Of a DNA stretch of 64,000 bases, positions 34,307 to 45,607 are shown piece after piece. The stretch lies in contig OW799234.1 of assembly GCA_941918925.1 (NCBI GenBank), positions 74,234,543 through 74,298,542 of the forward strand. The letters run 5' to 3'. Source of the DNA: Phyto melanocephala (Eukaryota; Arthropoda; Insecta; Diptera; Rhinophoridae). The first letter of the stretch is position 1. Each line of letters begins with the position of its first letter. The notes below the pieces were generated by a model. It was given only the letters and a program-made list of their open reading frames with translations. It did not search any database and was not told the origin of the DNA. Position numbers and translations under genes: made by a program.

Positions 34307-34959
34307 TGTAAAACCCCTTTCTCATTAGGCAAGTCACTTGCGCAAGTGTTGTGTTTATAGACAAAAGGGGTAAGGTCGGGTTAAGAGGAAGAAATTTGCT
34401 CATATTTGAGTACACACTTGCCTGTACTCGGCAAGTACGAGCAAGTTTTTGTTGAGAAACCAAAAACAAAAAAGAAATAAAAACAAACAAGAGCGCTATA
34501 TTCGGCCATGCCGAATCTTATATACCCTTCACAACGTGTATCACCATTCATCTTATATGAAATACCTACATACATATATAAAAAACAAACATATAACAAC
34601 ACATCCAATTATAATATTATAAATTTAGTTTACTTATGTGTCTAAAAAAAATAAATTAAAAGAAAAATTAAATATAAAACAATAAAAATTTGAATAATAT
34701 ATAAAATAAAAAAAATTTGTTGGCTCACTCTAACAAGTATACCACGTTTGTATGTATGTGTAGATAATTAATAATTGTAGAAATTTCAAACCTATATATA
34801 CCCTTTTTCACTGTGTAAAGAGTATAATAAGTAAAAAAGAACGAAACTTGGGCAAGTCAATTGCTGAGTCTGAACGTGAAAGCAAGTTTAAAGGAAAATA
34901 AAAGAAAATAAAAAACTAACTTGAGCAAGTGACTTGCCTAGTGCGAAAGGGGTGTTACA
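34307..34959. mobile_element. TIR element with GCAAGT repeats, split by a Helentron-like copy
   Basis: The left end TGTAAAACCCCTTTCTCATT and the right end, inverted, TGTAACACCCCTTTCGCACT continue into AGGCAAGTCACTTGC on both sides. Subterminal GCAAGT hexamers are numerous. The central 34487-34826 is a sub-family A insertion. No duplication was evident. Confidence 0.65.
34487..34826 (+). mobile_element. Short sub-family A Helentron-like copy
   Basis: The head ACAAGAGCGCTATATTCGG and hairpin are at 34487-34517. The middle is collapsed (GGCTCACTCTAAC near 34722). The tail CTTTTTCACTGTGTAAAGAG is at 34803-34822, with a mutated GGGTATA. Confidence 0.8.
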
Positions 34960-35549
34960 TCATGATAAATCAACTAACTGAACAATACTTGTTTTAATTT
35001 ACGCCTAAAACATTGAAAAGTGGAACAAACTGAAATAAAACAATGTTGAAATAAAATAAGCTACATCAGATTAACGATGATATAGAACATTTAAACTGAA
35101 ATAGAACTTTCAAAACATGTTTGAATGTTTTGATAGTGGACTTTTAATGTTCTGTAATGACATGAGTCATTACAGTAATGGAAAGGTCACTTATATTTGT
35201 TTTCCTTTTTAACTGTCCTAAATGTAATTATTTATGTAATTGTTTAATATATATTTTTTTAATTTTTTGTATGTATTCTTTTGTATTCAATGTTTATGGT
35301 TTTGTTTACCGTTTCTTTAACTCACTGTCGCGTTTTGTTTTATTATTTTACTTTATTAGTGAGCGTAATGTTTTATGTTTTAGTTATTTATATTTACACT
35401 AAAATATAGTTTTTAAAAGTAGTATGAAATAGAATACGTAACATGTGGAACATTTTGCTCAGCTCTTTAGTAAAAACATTGTTACATCATACAAAAGATT
35501 CGACTGTAAATGCCGAAGTTAAAAACTAATTAAAATATTTTACCGTAAA
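34960..35549. other. AT-rich sequence, nothing identified
   Basis: The 74-codon frame at 35178-35402 is hydrophobic but T-rich and shows no known domain. No other signal. Confidence 0.4.
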
Positions 35550-35824
35550 TCATTTTTATTTTGGCTCAATTTAATTTATTCTATTATTTTAATTTCCTAA
35601 AACATTTTAAAAATTAAATTAAATTGTAATCATTTTGGAGTCTTGAAATTGTATCTATGTATCTATCTATTGAATCATAGTACTTATTTTAAAATTTGGC
35701 TTTTTCCTACTCCTATTAAATGATTTTTTTCTACATGCTCATATTCATTTATATTTGTAATACATTTTTGTTTTGTTTTCAATATCCATCCTTTGGCTGA
35801 AATTATTGAAAGCAAAGTTGTATT
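35550..35824 (-). mobile_element. Fragment of the hammerhead-bearing repeat, ribozyme lost
   Basis: Matches both flanks of the repeat near 50 kb (AATTAAATTGTAATCATTTT and CAATATCCATCCTTTGGCTG), but the segment that would carry the hammerhead has been replaced or deleted. The next element begins right after GTTGTATTTT. Confidence 0.6.
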
Positions 35825-37240
35825 TTTATACCCTTCACACAAAAATTAAAAATATATATAGGTTTGTCAATTCGTGTGAAATTTATACAATTTTCATTTC
35901 CGGTCCCATAAAGTATATATTTTCTGAAAACTTATGAATAGGGAAGTTGATTAAGCTCTGTCAGTCTGTCCGTGTGTATGAAACCAACTTTTTGAAGCTC
36001 CCCGACATCGCCTGGACATAAATAACTGACATATGAGCAAAAAACCACGACCACCTCTTTCTCTCACAACAAAAACATACATACATACATACATACAGCG
36101 TGGCTCAGAAAGACCGAAGTGGTGTGAATTCCTTATAACTTTTTTATTATAATTTTTTTTTCTTTTCTTTTCAGTATTTTGAGAAGACTTGGACAATTTA
36201 TAATGGAGCAATACACAACTGAACAACGTGCCAAAATCGTTGAAATTTACTTTTCAAATCAACGGTCCATTGTGTTGACTCAGCGTGCATACCGTCATCA
36301 ATTTAATGTGCGGGTTGCACCCTCTCAGTCAACAATAAACCGTCTGGTTGCAAATTTTCGACAACAAGGAGTAGTAAGGAACCTTTCTGGTTCCGGCAGA
36401 CTACGAACTGTCCACACGTTTAACAATATTTAAGTGGTACAGGAGAGTATTCGGGAGGATCCAGAAACATCAACCAGGAGACGTTCGACACAACTTGGCC
36501 TCTCAAGAGAGTCGCTGCAGCGAATTTTGCTCACCATAAGAAAGTTTCCATACAAAATTCAACTTGTCCAAGAATTGAAACCGACAGATTACCAGCAACG
36601 ACTTGACTATGCAATTTATTTCCAGCAAAAAGCACAAGAGAATCCTAATTTTATTCATAACTTAGTTATGAGTGACGAAGCCCATTAAATGGGTTCGTTA
36701 ACAAGCACAACTGTAGGATATGGGCTACGGAAAACCCGAGAGTACTTCATCAACGACAATTACACTCAGTTAAGTGTACTGTTTGGTGCGGTGTTTCTTC
36801 AGAAAGGATCATTGGCCCATATTTTTTTGAAAATGAACGAGGTGTCGCCATTTCCATCAATGGTGATCGATATCGGGCAATGTTGGAAAATTTTGTAAGG
36901 CCAGCCGTGGTATTATTTTTATTTTTTTTGTTTTTTGTTTTAATTTTTTTTTTATTTATTATCGATATTTTTATAATTTTTTTATATTTTTTTTTAATAT
37001 TTTTTTAATTTTTTTTTATTTTTTTTTAATTTTTTTTAATTTTTTTTAATTTTTTCTTTTAACATACATTCGTAAAGTTATAATTTTACAATGGGTTGTT
37101 TTTATATATGTATGTTTTTTATATGTATGTACGTATTTCATATGAGATGAATGGTGATACAAACTATTGTAATTGCATGACTACACGTTGTGAAGGGTGT
37201 ATAAGATTCGGCACGGCCGAATATAGCACTCTTACCTGTT
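35825..37240 (-). mobile_element. Sub-family A Helentron-like copy, split by a mariner
   Basis: The tail TTTATACCCTTCACAC, GTCAGTCTGTCCGTG tract and CCACGACCACCTC segment occupy 35825-36095. The T-rich middle and head hairpin (TAGCACTCTTACCTGTT) occupy about 36910-37240. The transposon between them entered at a CATACATACA run. Confidence 0.8.
36096..36909 (+). pseudogene. Mariner-like transposase, frameshifted and 3'-truncated
   Basis: The element end CAGCGTGGCTCAGAAAGACC follows a TA at 36094-36095. From the ATG at 36203 the helix-turn-helix (DUF4817-type) domain is clear: EQYTTEQRAKIVEIYFSNQ and VLTQRAYRHQFNVRVAPSQS. A stop at 36431 interrupts it. The next frame carries KIQLVQELKPTDYQQRLDYA and the first catalytic Asp in VMSDEAH, then a stop at 36686. 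Shifted frames give WATENPRVLHQ and ISINGDRYRAMLENFVRPAV up to 36909, where the sequence breaks into T-rich host repeat. The second and third catalytic residues and the right TIR are missing. It is more complete at the N-terminus than the copy at 9397. Confidence 0.85.
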
Positions 37241-37574
37241 ATCTTTGAATTTCGCTGTTTTGCATGCCGTAAACAAAATCAATGTAGAGCTGCAGTTAAA
37301 TTTTAAGAATCTTTAGTTTGGTCTAAATATATAAAAAACTGTTATCTCCGTTATTAAAAACTAACTCTGAGCTTTTGAACTCCGAACTTATTTCCAACAG
37401 GTTAAAATAATATCTGATTTGATAAAATTTTGGGTAAGGAGTGAGACAGGAAAATTTTAACTTTTTTTGCAATCAATACTTAATTTTATTTTTGATCTAG
37501 TTATATTTGAGAAATGTGTCAGTTATAATTTTAAATGACAACCTGTTGATTTGTTGTAAAGTTGATCAAAATTA

Positions 37575-38420
37575 ATGACAAGAAAGAATTACGTACTAAA
37601 ATTATTAGAAATTAAAAAAAAATTCAAATTGATCCCACAAAAAATTGATGAAAGAATTAAAGATCTGCCGTCAAACTGTTTCCAATAATATTAAACAGTA
37701 TGAGAAGAATTCGACAGTTGAAAGAATACCAGGTTCGGGAAGAAAAAAAGATCAACAAACAAGATCAAGATCAACACATCTGCTAGAAAAGGAGCCCGGC
37801 ATGATCAGTGCTCCGACTATTTTGTGAGAAAAATAAAAGCCAATGCAGACTTGAAAACATACAAAATCCAAAAAGTTCCAGACAGGAAAGCTGCAACAAA
37901 TTTTAGAAGCCAAAAGTAGGGCAAGTAGGGCAGATTTGTCGCAGATTCCGGATCAAAATTTGCATGTTGCTTATGATCAAAGATAAGTTAATGACCCAAA
38001 AGCAGACAAAGTTTTATAAAAATTTCTTCGTTTGGCAAGCTTTATTCATTTAAGGTACAATAAGCAAGCCATTTGTTACTGTTTGGACTATGAATACCGA
38101 AATATACATCAAATAATGTTTACAAAAAAGGCTTCTTCCTTTCATAAGACAGCACAATATGTTCGGATATTTTTGGCCCAATTTGGCATCATGTAACTAT
38201 GGTAAGAAATCTCTGGAGTGGTAAAAAACAATAACATAGTTTCCTAAATTGTCCGTAGATAAGACCAGTAGCCCTTGTGAAAAGAAAATTGAAGAGCACA
38301 AACAAGGTATTCCACAAAGTGGAAGATTTTAAAAAGAGAAAGTAAAACTTTTGCAAAAAAGTAACTGAAACAACTATCGAATCTCTAATGGAAGGGTTTT
38401 TAAAACGGTTCACGAGTTCT
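37575..38420 (+). pseudogene. Dead Tc1-like transposase
   Basis: A 60-residue stretch at 37645-37827 reads KICRQTVSNNIKQYEKNSTV and ERIPGSGRKK, the second helix-turn-helix and GRKK hook of Tc1-type transposases. Later frames give ADLKTYKIQKVPDR near 37840-37885, IYIKECLQK-like sequence near 38100, and NKVFHKVEDFKKRK and ETTIESLMEGF near 38300-38400, the usual C-terminal order. The central catalytic part is shrunken by deletions, and stops are frequent. A different lineage from the DD41D mariners here. Confidence 0.75.
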
Positions 38421-39972
38421 TAGTTCAATTGATATTAACTAAAGCAAGACAATTACAATGGTATTTTGATTTGGTCTGTTGAGTATTAAGGAATAAATGA
38501 ATTTCTTTTTTTTTTAAAAAAAATTATTCATGTACGAATAAGAATGCTGGATAAAAATATCGAATCGGTATACCGTTATACTTAAATATAACTAAATCGA
38601 TAACTTTCGATAATGTGGAAATAAATCGATGTTTTATTCATATCATATTCTATAATCTATTCTATAGGCAGGATATAAATCAATATTAATACTATTAAAG
38701 GAGTTCTGATTGTCACAACCAAAACAAATTTTCTTTGGGTATCGTAACTGATTCTATGTTTGCATTTTGTTACCAAAAAAAAAAAAAAAAAAAACCAAAA
38801 CACATGTTAAAATCTATTTTTTTTATTATGTGCATGCAAATGTAGTAATAAGGAAGTATCATTAAACCTGACAGAGAGATAATTCTTTAGCCAAAATCGT
38901 ACATGCAAATACCTTTATGTTTTAATACAAGAATTGTAATTAAATCTTGACTACGTGTTTTAATACCATCTAGCTAACGCTTTGCTAGTCAACGGCGAGT
39001 ATACAAAGATTTTAATTAATTAATTAATCAAAGATAATATGTATAAAGAAACACACTCTATGAATTATATTATGTAGATTTTTGTTTATTTCGTTAATTG
39101 TTGTTTCTTTTAACAACAGGCAATAACTTACTATTCATAACAACGTTTAAATGTATTTTTTTTGTTTGCCAAAATTCTGTCATTTATTCAAATTAGGAAA
39201 AGAAAAAAATTTGCTTTTAAAGATTCTAAAATTTATTGTTGTTGTTGTAGCTGCTTACCTAAGGTTTCTTCATTTGTTGACCTTAACAAGCAATGCGTTT
39301 CTAGTCATGTTTACTTAAATGGACTGCGTAAATGACTAGTTGCGTGTATTGCGGTGCTTTTGTAATGTGAGTTTGTTTGTTTATCGCGGTCTATATCGTT
39401 TTCTATTTGGCAGTCAAGAAACATACACACGTATTTGTGTTTATCTTAACTAGTTTGCATTTATTAGATGCGAAGAATTCTGCCTATGAGAAAAAAATTA
39501 TTGAATATTTATTAAAACTATTGGTCATCTAGTAGTCGAAATTCGACCATTATTCATAAATTTAAAGTTGATCATTGGACTTAACACATGTGTATGCACA
39601 TGTAGCTAGAAATTTATATTTTGATTTTTTCCTTGAAGTTTATGTCCAACACAATGTCAAACAGAAAAATTTTTCATAAAAAACTTAATTAAAAAGCGCT
39701 TTCTCTGTTAAATCCCCCAACCCCACGAGCAATTTGTCATGTCTTAGTACAAGCCATAATGCCGTCAAAATTACGGTATCAAATTACTAATGTTTAAGCT
39801 TATATGTAGTTCTGAGTGGAAAGATTTTGCTAAAGAAGATTGTTCTGTAAATGAAAGTTTCACCAAAGTCACTAACTTGGAACAACTATTTTTTGGATTC
39901 CTTTCGAATATTTGTATACATATTTTTTTTTGTAATTATAAGGTTTTATTTTAATATTTAATGTATTATTTT
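38421..39972. other. AT-rich sequence, nothing identified
   Basis: Poly-A at 38776-38794 and short repeats. CGAATCGGTATACCGTTATA near 38560 echoes the subterminal motif of the next element but has no visible ends. No gene supported. Confidence 0.45.
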
Positions 39973-39982
39973 CAAGGTTGGC

Positions 39983-40165
39983 AACCGATACCGTTATTGA
40001 TACCGATACCGATTAAATACCGTTTATAATTGATTACCGGTATCGATACCGATACCGAAATAATTTTTTGCGTAAAATACCGGTATTCAAATACCGTTTC
40101 CCTTAATACCGGTATTATACCGGTATTATCATTTCAGTGTTTCGGTATTTGAAATGCATACCAAT
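39983..40165. promoter_or_regulatory. Left subterminal GATACC repeats of the hAT element
   Basis: More than ten ATACCG/CGGTAT motifs, several tandem (CCGATACCGA). In hAT elements, repeated subterminal motifs are transposase-binding sites; that role is inferred here. Confidence 0.7.
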
Positions 40166-40534
40166 TAAGCAAATAGCATCAAATTTCTATATGTTCAACA
40201 CTGTTGTGTTAGTTGAAATAGCTTTTTTACCTTCACATTCCACGATGACAACACTGCCATTGTTTTTCTACTTGCCAAGGAGAATTTGTATAGGTGGTTG
40301 CAGTGTGTCAGCTGTTCTTTATTTTTTGCAAACAAATTTGCACCAAAAAAATGAAACATATAAGATTTGTTGTATAACTAAGGTCACCTGTATAAATTTG
40401 TATTGTTACAACTGAAAAAACTGAAAAAAGCTATTCTTTGAAGCAATTAATAGTGACGCGCACAACTTAAGTGATCAAACTTAATTTAAAAGCATTTAAA
40501 AAATATTTGAACAATATATGACAACAAGAGCAAA

Positions 40535-42553
40535 ATGCCTCGACCAAAGGAAAATATTTGCAGAAAATTTTTTGAGTTTGATTTTGAAAAAAAAATTAAC
40601 AAATGCATTGTCATGGTAAAAGAACATGTGTGCGGAAAAGTTTTAAATGTAAGTACAACTAACTTTTTTCATATTTTGCTTACACATTTTTAAAAAATTT
40701 TCATTTGAACATAGAACGACCATGGTACCAACCTAGCATGTCACATTAGAACACATCATAAACAAATTTGGGAGCAGATTTTGAAAGATAGAGGAAAAAA
40801 AAGTATTAAAAAACCTAATCAACCCACAACAAATAATGATCTTAACAGAAACTTATTAAACATGTTAAAAGTTAATATTACGATGTCGAAAGTGGTGTTG
40901 CTTAAGTCTTGCGTAGAACTTTGTACAGTGAATGGAAGACCGTTTTCAATTGTTGATGATTCAGGTTTTCGTAAAATCATTGAACCCATTTCAAAAGGTC
41001 TTGGTAATTTCGTAATAAGTAGGAAAATTGTTAAAGAAGAAGTATTGCAAAAGTACAAGGAAATAACATTAAAAATTTCAACAGAAATTAAGGGTAAATT
41101 AATTTCGTTGAAAGTAGACGGTCTTACACATTTAAATCGTGGATTTTTAGGTAAAATGTTGCCTTTTTACATTACACATTTTATTTGTATAATCCCCTGT
41201 TGTTTATAGGTGTAAATGCCCAATTTATTGAAAATGACAGAATTGTTCTAAGAACATTGGCTGTAGCAAAACTATTTGAACGCCATACAGGGCAATATTT
41301 AAAGGATACAATAATTAACATACTTCAAACGTATAACGTAGTTACAGAGCAGATTTATACTTGCACAACAGATAATGGCCGAAACATGCTGAAATGTATA
41401 TCATTGATAAACGAATGCGAAGATGTAAATGACGCTGAAGATGATGACGTTGAATTTAACCAAACTCTAGAAAATTTTACTTTTGACACTAAATGCATTG
41501 GTAAGCGTATTTTTTAATTAAAGTTTTATTTTACGAAATTTATTTAACACAGGTATTCGCTGTGCAGCTCATACGCTGCAACTAGCAGTAAACGCTGTTT
41601 TAAAAGAAGACGAAATGGTAAAAGTTATTGAAAAAGCCAGAAGTGTGGTAAAAAAATTAAGAACGCCTAATATAAATTTATTGTTAAAAAATCAGAAGCT
41701 CACAAAACCTACAATTGATTGTGTCACTCGGTGGTCTTCTACTTTTGATATGCTGTCATCTCTTATAGATGATAAAATGAAAGACTTTTGTGAAAACTTA
41801 GCACAGGCTAATACTGATTTCTTTATATGCAATAAGATGTGGCAAAGTATTAACGACGCCGTGGTAGCTTTACGACCAGCTAACATAGCCACGAAAATAC
41901 TTCAAAAAGAACAATTAACATTTGGAGACGCCTTCGATGCCTGGTTTACATGTAAAATTGAACTACAGAAAGTTAAAAACTATTTCTCATATAATTTATT
42001 TGAGGAAATTAAAAAGAAAGAGGAAATTCTTTTTGAGAATGAAGCTTTTCTAGGTGCATTGTTTATGGATCCACGTTGGAACATCGTTCTTAAGGGTATT
42101 TTTGTTGAACGAGCAATTGACCATATCCTAAGAGTAAGTGCAAAAATGGATACAATTTCTCGAAGCTCTTTCATAGCCATTGACGATGATAATGTAAGTT
42201 TTAGTTCAAGTTCATCTTCTGACGGTGTTGAAGCAATTCTTAAAAGTATGGAAAGAGAGAATTCCTCTTTAACCCCAAATAACGAAAAAATACGTGAATT
42301 GCTAAATGCTTTTAGAAATGAAAAACGTGTACAAAGACGCGTGAACGTTCTTAATTGGTGGAAAGAACAAAGTAAAGCCAAGCCAGAGTTATATGCCATC
42401 GCAAAAATTATATTAGCTGTACCAGCAACACAGGTTAGTGTGGAACGTTTATTTTCAGGGGTGAAATATATTATGAACCCTAGTCGCAAAAGGTTAGATG
42501 AGGATAGTTTAAATGCAGTTATAGTTATTCGATCTAATACGGAATTGTTTTAA
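40535..42553 (+). CDS. hAT transposase, four exons, intact (613 aa)
   Basis: Exons are 40535-40648, 40715-41150, 41210-41500 and 41553-42553, joined by GT..AG introns of 66, 59 and 52 bp. The spliced frame is 613 residues with no stop, close to Hermes (612). Residues ~24-58 form an atypical BED-like finger (Cys24, Cys33, then HIRTHH). Catalytic acidic residues are D173 (KVDGLTH), D238 (CTTDNGRNM) and E578 (SVERLFSG), spaced almost as in Hermes D180/D248/E572. RCAAHTLQL is at 283-291 and the TRW motif at 339-341. The C-terminal dimerisation domain covers about 546-608. A Ser-rich loop lies at ~496-505. It would excise and insert the element by hairpin-forming cut-and-paste, in the nucleus. The start is the first ATG of the finger frame. 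Confidence 0.93.
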
Positions 42554-42963
42554 GCAACCACTGACTAAGTTCCTTAATATGTATAATTAAAAACAGTTTA
42601 TATCATATCAAAATCTGAAGAAATACACTTTTGAAAATATAAAAGACATAACAATTTTTTAATTTTCCTAAATATATGTTTGGTAAATTTTTTTAAAAAG
42701 CGTTATCTTATATACATATCTTACATGTCCTTTATTTTTTTTTTATTGAATGAAATATTATTCAATTTCTTTTTTTATACATATGTATGTACTTATTTAT
42801 TTATTTTTGATCTCCTAATGCAATAATCTGTAATTTGTGTTCCTAATATTACTTACTAAATATAATATTTAGAAAAGAAGTTAATGTTTAGTTAATATTT
42901 TTGTTAATTAAATAAATAAATAAAAATTAAATGTGTATATGTTCAAAATCTTTTATTTTTAGC

Positions 42964-43098
42964 CAATACCGGTTTGTAGCACTGATACCGGTATACCGAT
43001 ACCGTTATAATTAAAATACCGATACCGATACCGTTACCGAAATAATAAAAAACTTCATACCGATACCGATACCGATACCGTTATTTGTTTCGGTTGCC
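42964..43098. promoter_or_regulatory. Right subterminal GATACC repeats of the hAT element
   Basis: Tandem CCGATACCGATACCG blocks directly inside the right TIR, mirroring the left end. Presumed transposase-binding sites. Confidence 0.7.
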
Positions 43099-43223
43099 AA
43101 CCTTGATTATTTTATTATGCAGGGTTGTGCGATTAAATATTGTGTTGGATGTAGTCTTGTTAATTGCAATGGAAGCAGTTGGAATTAGTTGGGTTTAAAA
43201 AGACGTCTTAAAGACCTATATAC

Positions 43224-43466
43224 ATAGATTATGCAGATGATATCTGTCTCCTTGCACATACATACGTAATTACAGCGACAAGCTGAATAATTTGGTAGAA
43301 TTTACTGCAAGGGTTGGACTTAAAATAAACATTAAGAAAAAGCAAGACTATGCGCATTAATGCAAACAATCAAGAAGCTTTTACCATAAATAGTACTTGC
43401 CTGAAAAATGTTGAGTCTTTTTCTTACCTCGAAAGTTTCATCAACATCAGCGGCGCACATTGGATT
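43224..43466 (+). pseudogene. LINE reverse-transcriptase fragment
   Basis: DYADDICLLAH at 43227-43259 contains the YADD catalytic box of non-LTR reverse transcriptases (YADD codons 43230-43241). A shifted frame continues LNNLVEFTARVGLKINIKK, then KTMRINANNQEAFTINST and NVESFSYLESFINISG, the thumb-side region following the box. Two frameshifts and truncation on both sides mean it is dead. Confidence 0.82.
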
Positions 43467-43476
43467 TAAATGGTAT

Positions 43477-44319
43477 CAAAGTGGCGATTAATTGAAATTT
43501 AGAAATAAGGTTTTTATTAAAAATATTAGTATGGGGTTAAAGTAGATAAAATTTTGCATCACTAGCTGTAAAAGTTAATCAACTAAGTTGTTTACTTTCT
43601 ATTCAGCGAGCGGTCAAAGTTAGCAAATTGTTGCTGTTTTAAAAAAATGTGAAAAAATTTGATAATAATTGAAACAAACAAGTTTTAAAATTAAAGTCCG
43701 CGCACCTTTATAAATTTATTCTCGTCTCTACGATAAAAAATTTTCGATCACGTTCGAATGCCGTAATTCGGCCCCAGAATAATACAAATATTTTAATATA
43801 TTTTTAATTTAAAAGGTAAAACGAAAACAAAGATTCCCCAAAAAGTTTTAAATTTTTATTTTTTCAGATTAATTTTTACATTTACTGAATGTAGTGAAAG
43901 CAAAAACTGGATACAAATTTATAATGATAGGAATACATATTATTAACTTATTCTTCAATTTTATTTTGATTTCAAAATTACAGCGAAAATTTGGATCATG
44001 TTTTTCCGAAAAACAAAAGACGCTTTACAGGTTAAAAGAATTTGTTCTTCCATTTTTTTTAAAGCTGTGTTTTTATGTATTTATGATTATTTATTACTAA
44101 AAAATTATAATATTTTTTTTTGTAGCTTTTGCAAAAAATTTTGTACATTCATACGAATTTTTAAAAAAATAAATGTTGAAATTTAAATTAAATGTATACT
44201 AATATAAATACATATAATATATTTATTATTTTAGTTTTTTAATAGCACATTGGGTATTGCTATCAATAAAAAATATAATAATTTAAAACTACGGCTTCTA
44301 TGAATTAATCGCCACTTTG
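43477..44319. mobile_element. TIR element, 843 bp, unclassified
   Basis: Perfect 17-bp inverted ends (CAAAGTGGCGATTAATT and inverse). No duplication seen. A fragment of the 129-bp palindromic MITE (GATCACGTTCGAATGCCG) is inside near 43745. The short frames are T-rich with no domain. Confidence 0.65.
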
Positions 44320-45204
44320 GGAACTATTGAACCCACTGTGCAGCGGGAAAAGTGTGGATATATGAAATCTGAAGATTATTGCGGTAATTAAAATTGTAAC
44401 ACAACTGACTGAAGTATCAATTTTCATAAAATAATTTTAAATTCGTCAGTTTTATTTAATTTTGTTATGAATTTCAAAAAAGGGGTATTAATATGTTGGT
44501 GAAAATTTAATAATTTAAATTTTTATGTTTTTCTTTTAGGATTAAAAAATCATCACCCATATGTATTTAACATATTTGTTTATATTAAAATTATTTTACG
44601 TTTCGAATCATTTAAAAATATTGAAAGACAAAATACTTAGTATGAGTTCAGTGTAGATCAGCAGAATGACAATGTAATTTTATTACCTCCATTGAAAAAA
44701 GGTAGTTTTTATTACGCACTGTAGTTTTTTTTGCTTACCTATACATCAGCCATTTGTTTGAGTCTGGGGTTGCCAGAATTGGTTTCCGAATATTTCGAAG
44801 AACCAGCTCTTTTGTATTTTCCGGTTTTTTAAACCAGTTTCTTAAGTTTGTCGGTTTTCGAATTATTCGACATATCGAATAGTTTGATTCGTTTAAACAT
44901 ATACGTCCTTGGCCACATAAACAAATTTTTAATAAGAATTTTTTTGAACTCTCTTTATAAATTACTTTTGCTTTTCATACACACATTTGAGAATTACGCA
45001 ACTTTTCCTTCACAGTGTGTGCAGAATGTATTTTGTATTTTGAAATGAATTGCTTTTGAAATCCAGCACAATCGTTTTATAAATCACTGAGAAATCAGGA
45101 AATTAACACGACTGCATGTGTTATTTCCCATATTTCTACCATCACAATGAAAAATTTTCTACGATATGTGGATTTCGACAAAATTATACAGAAATATTGT
45201 TTGG

Positions 45205-45480
45205 AGAGAGAGAGAGTCAATATTGGTGTAAAATAAAAGGGCTTGAATAGAAAAATATAATACACTAAGGGTCGTATTCATAAAAAATAATTTAGGTTTA
45301 TTGAGGGCTTATTTGACAAATTTCTCTACAACATCTGTCAAATAAGCCTTCGATAAACCTCACATATTTTTTATGAATACGGCCTTAAATATGTAAAATC
45401 CCTAATTGCCGCCACTTCAAAACTACATTAAATAAGTTTATGGAATCTAGGCTATGATGGTATGACGTAGTCATTTTACC
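45205..45480 (-). mobile_element. Sub-family C fragment split by a MITE
   Basis: TCAATATTGGTGTAAAATAA and GGGCTTGAATAG correspond to the inverse of the C-type body also seen at 4300-4400. Interrupted at 45269-45384. Confidence 0.55.
45269..45384. mobile_element. TTAA-flanked palindromic MITE, copy 2
   Basis: The left arm GGGTCGTATTCATAAAAAAT and the right arm, its inverse, enclose AGGTTTATTGAGGGCTTATT and its inverse. The right flank is TTAA and the left CTAA, a mutated TTAA. Related to 27882-27986. Confidence 0.75.
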
Positions 45481-45607
45481 TGTTAATTTGATGGTAAATG
45501 ATGGCACTTTTAATTGTTGAAATAAAAACTATACTTGTTACTGCATTGAATAATTATTTTTAAAAATTAATTTTAATTTTAAAGACTGATTTATTATATT
45601 TTTTACT

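Larger units (their letters stand above)
39973..43105 (+). mobile_element. Complete hAT transposon
   Basis: The 3,133-bp element has 16-bp perfect TIRs (CAAGGTTGGCAACCGA and inverse) and a perfect 8-bp duplication ATTATTTT at 39965-39972 and 43106-43113. Both ends carry dense GATACC/GGTATC repeats. The transposase gene between them is open in all exons. All parts needed for autonomous movement appear present, and the perfect duplication suggests recent insertion. Confidence 0.95.

Noticed and set aside
38560..38610. Second end of a GATACC-type hAT element
   Set aside because: CGGTATACCG resembles the subterminal motif, but there is no CAAGGTTGGC end nearby.
41980..42489. 169-codon open frame on the minus strand
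   Set aside because: Lies antisense within exon 4 of the hAT transposase; it is a shadow with no domain.
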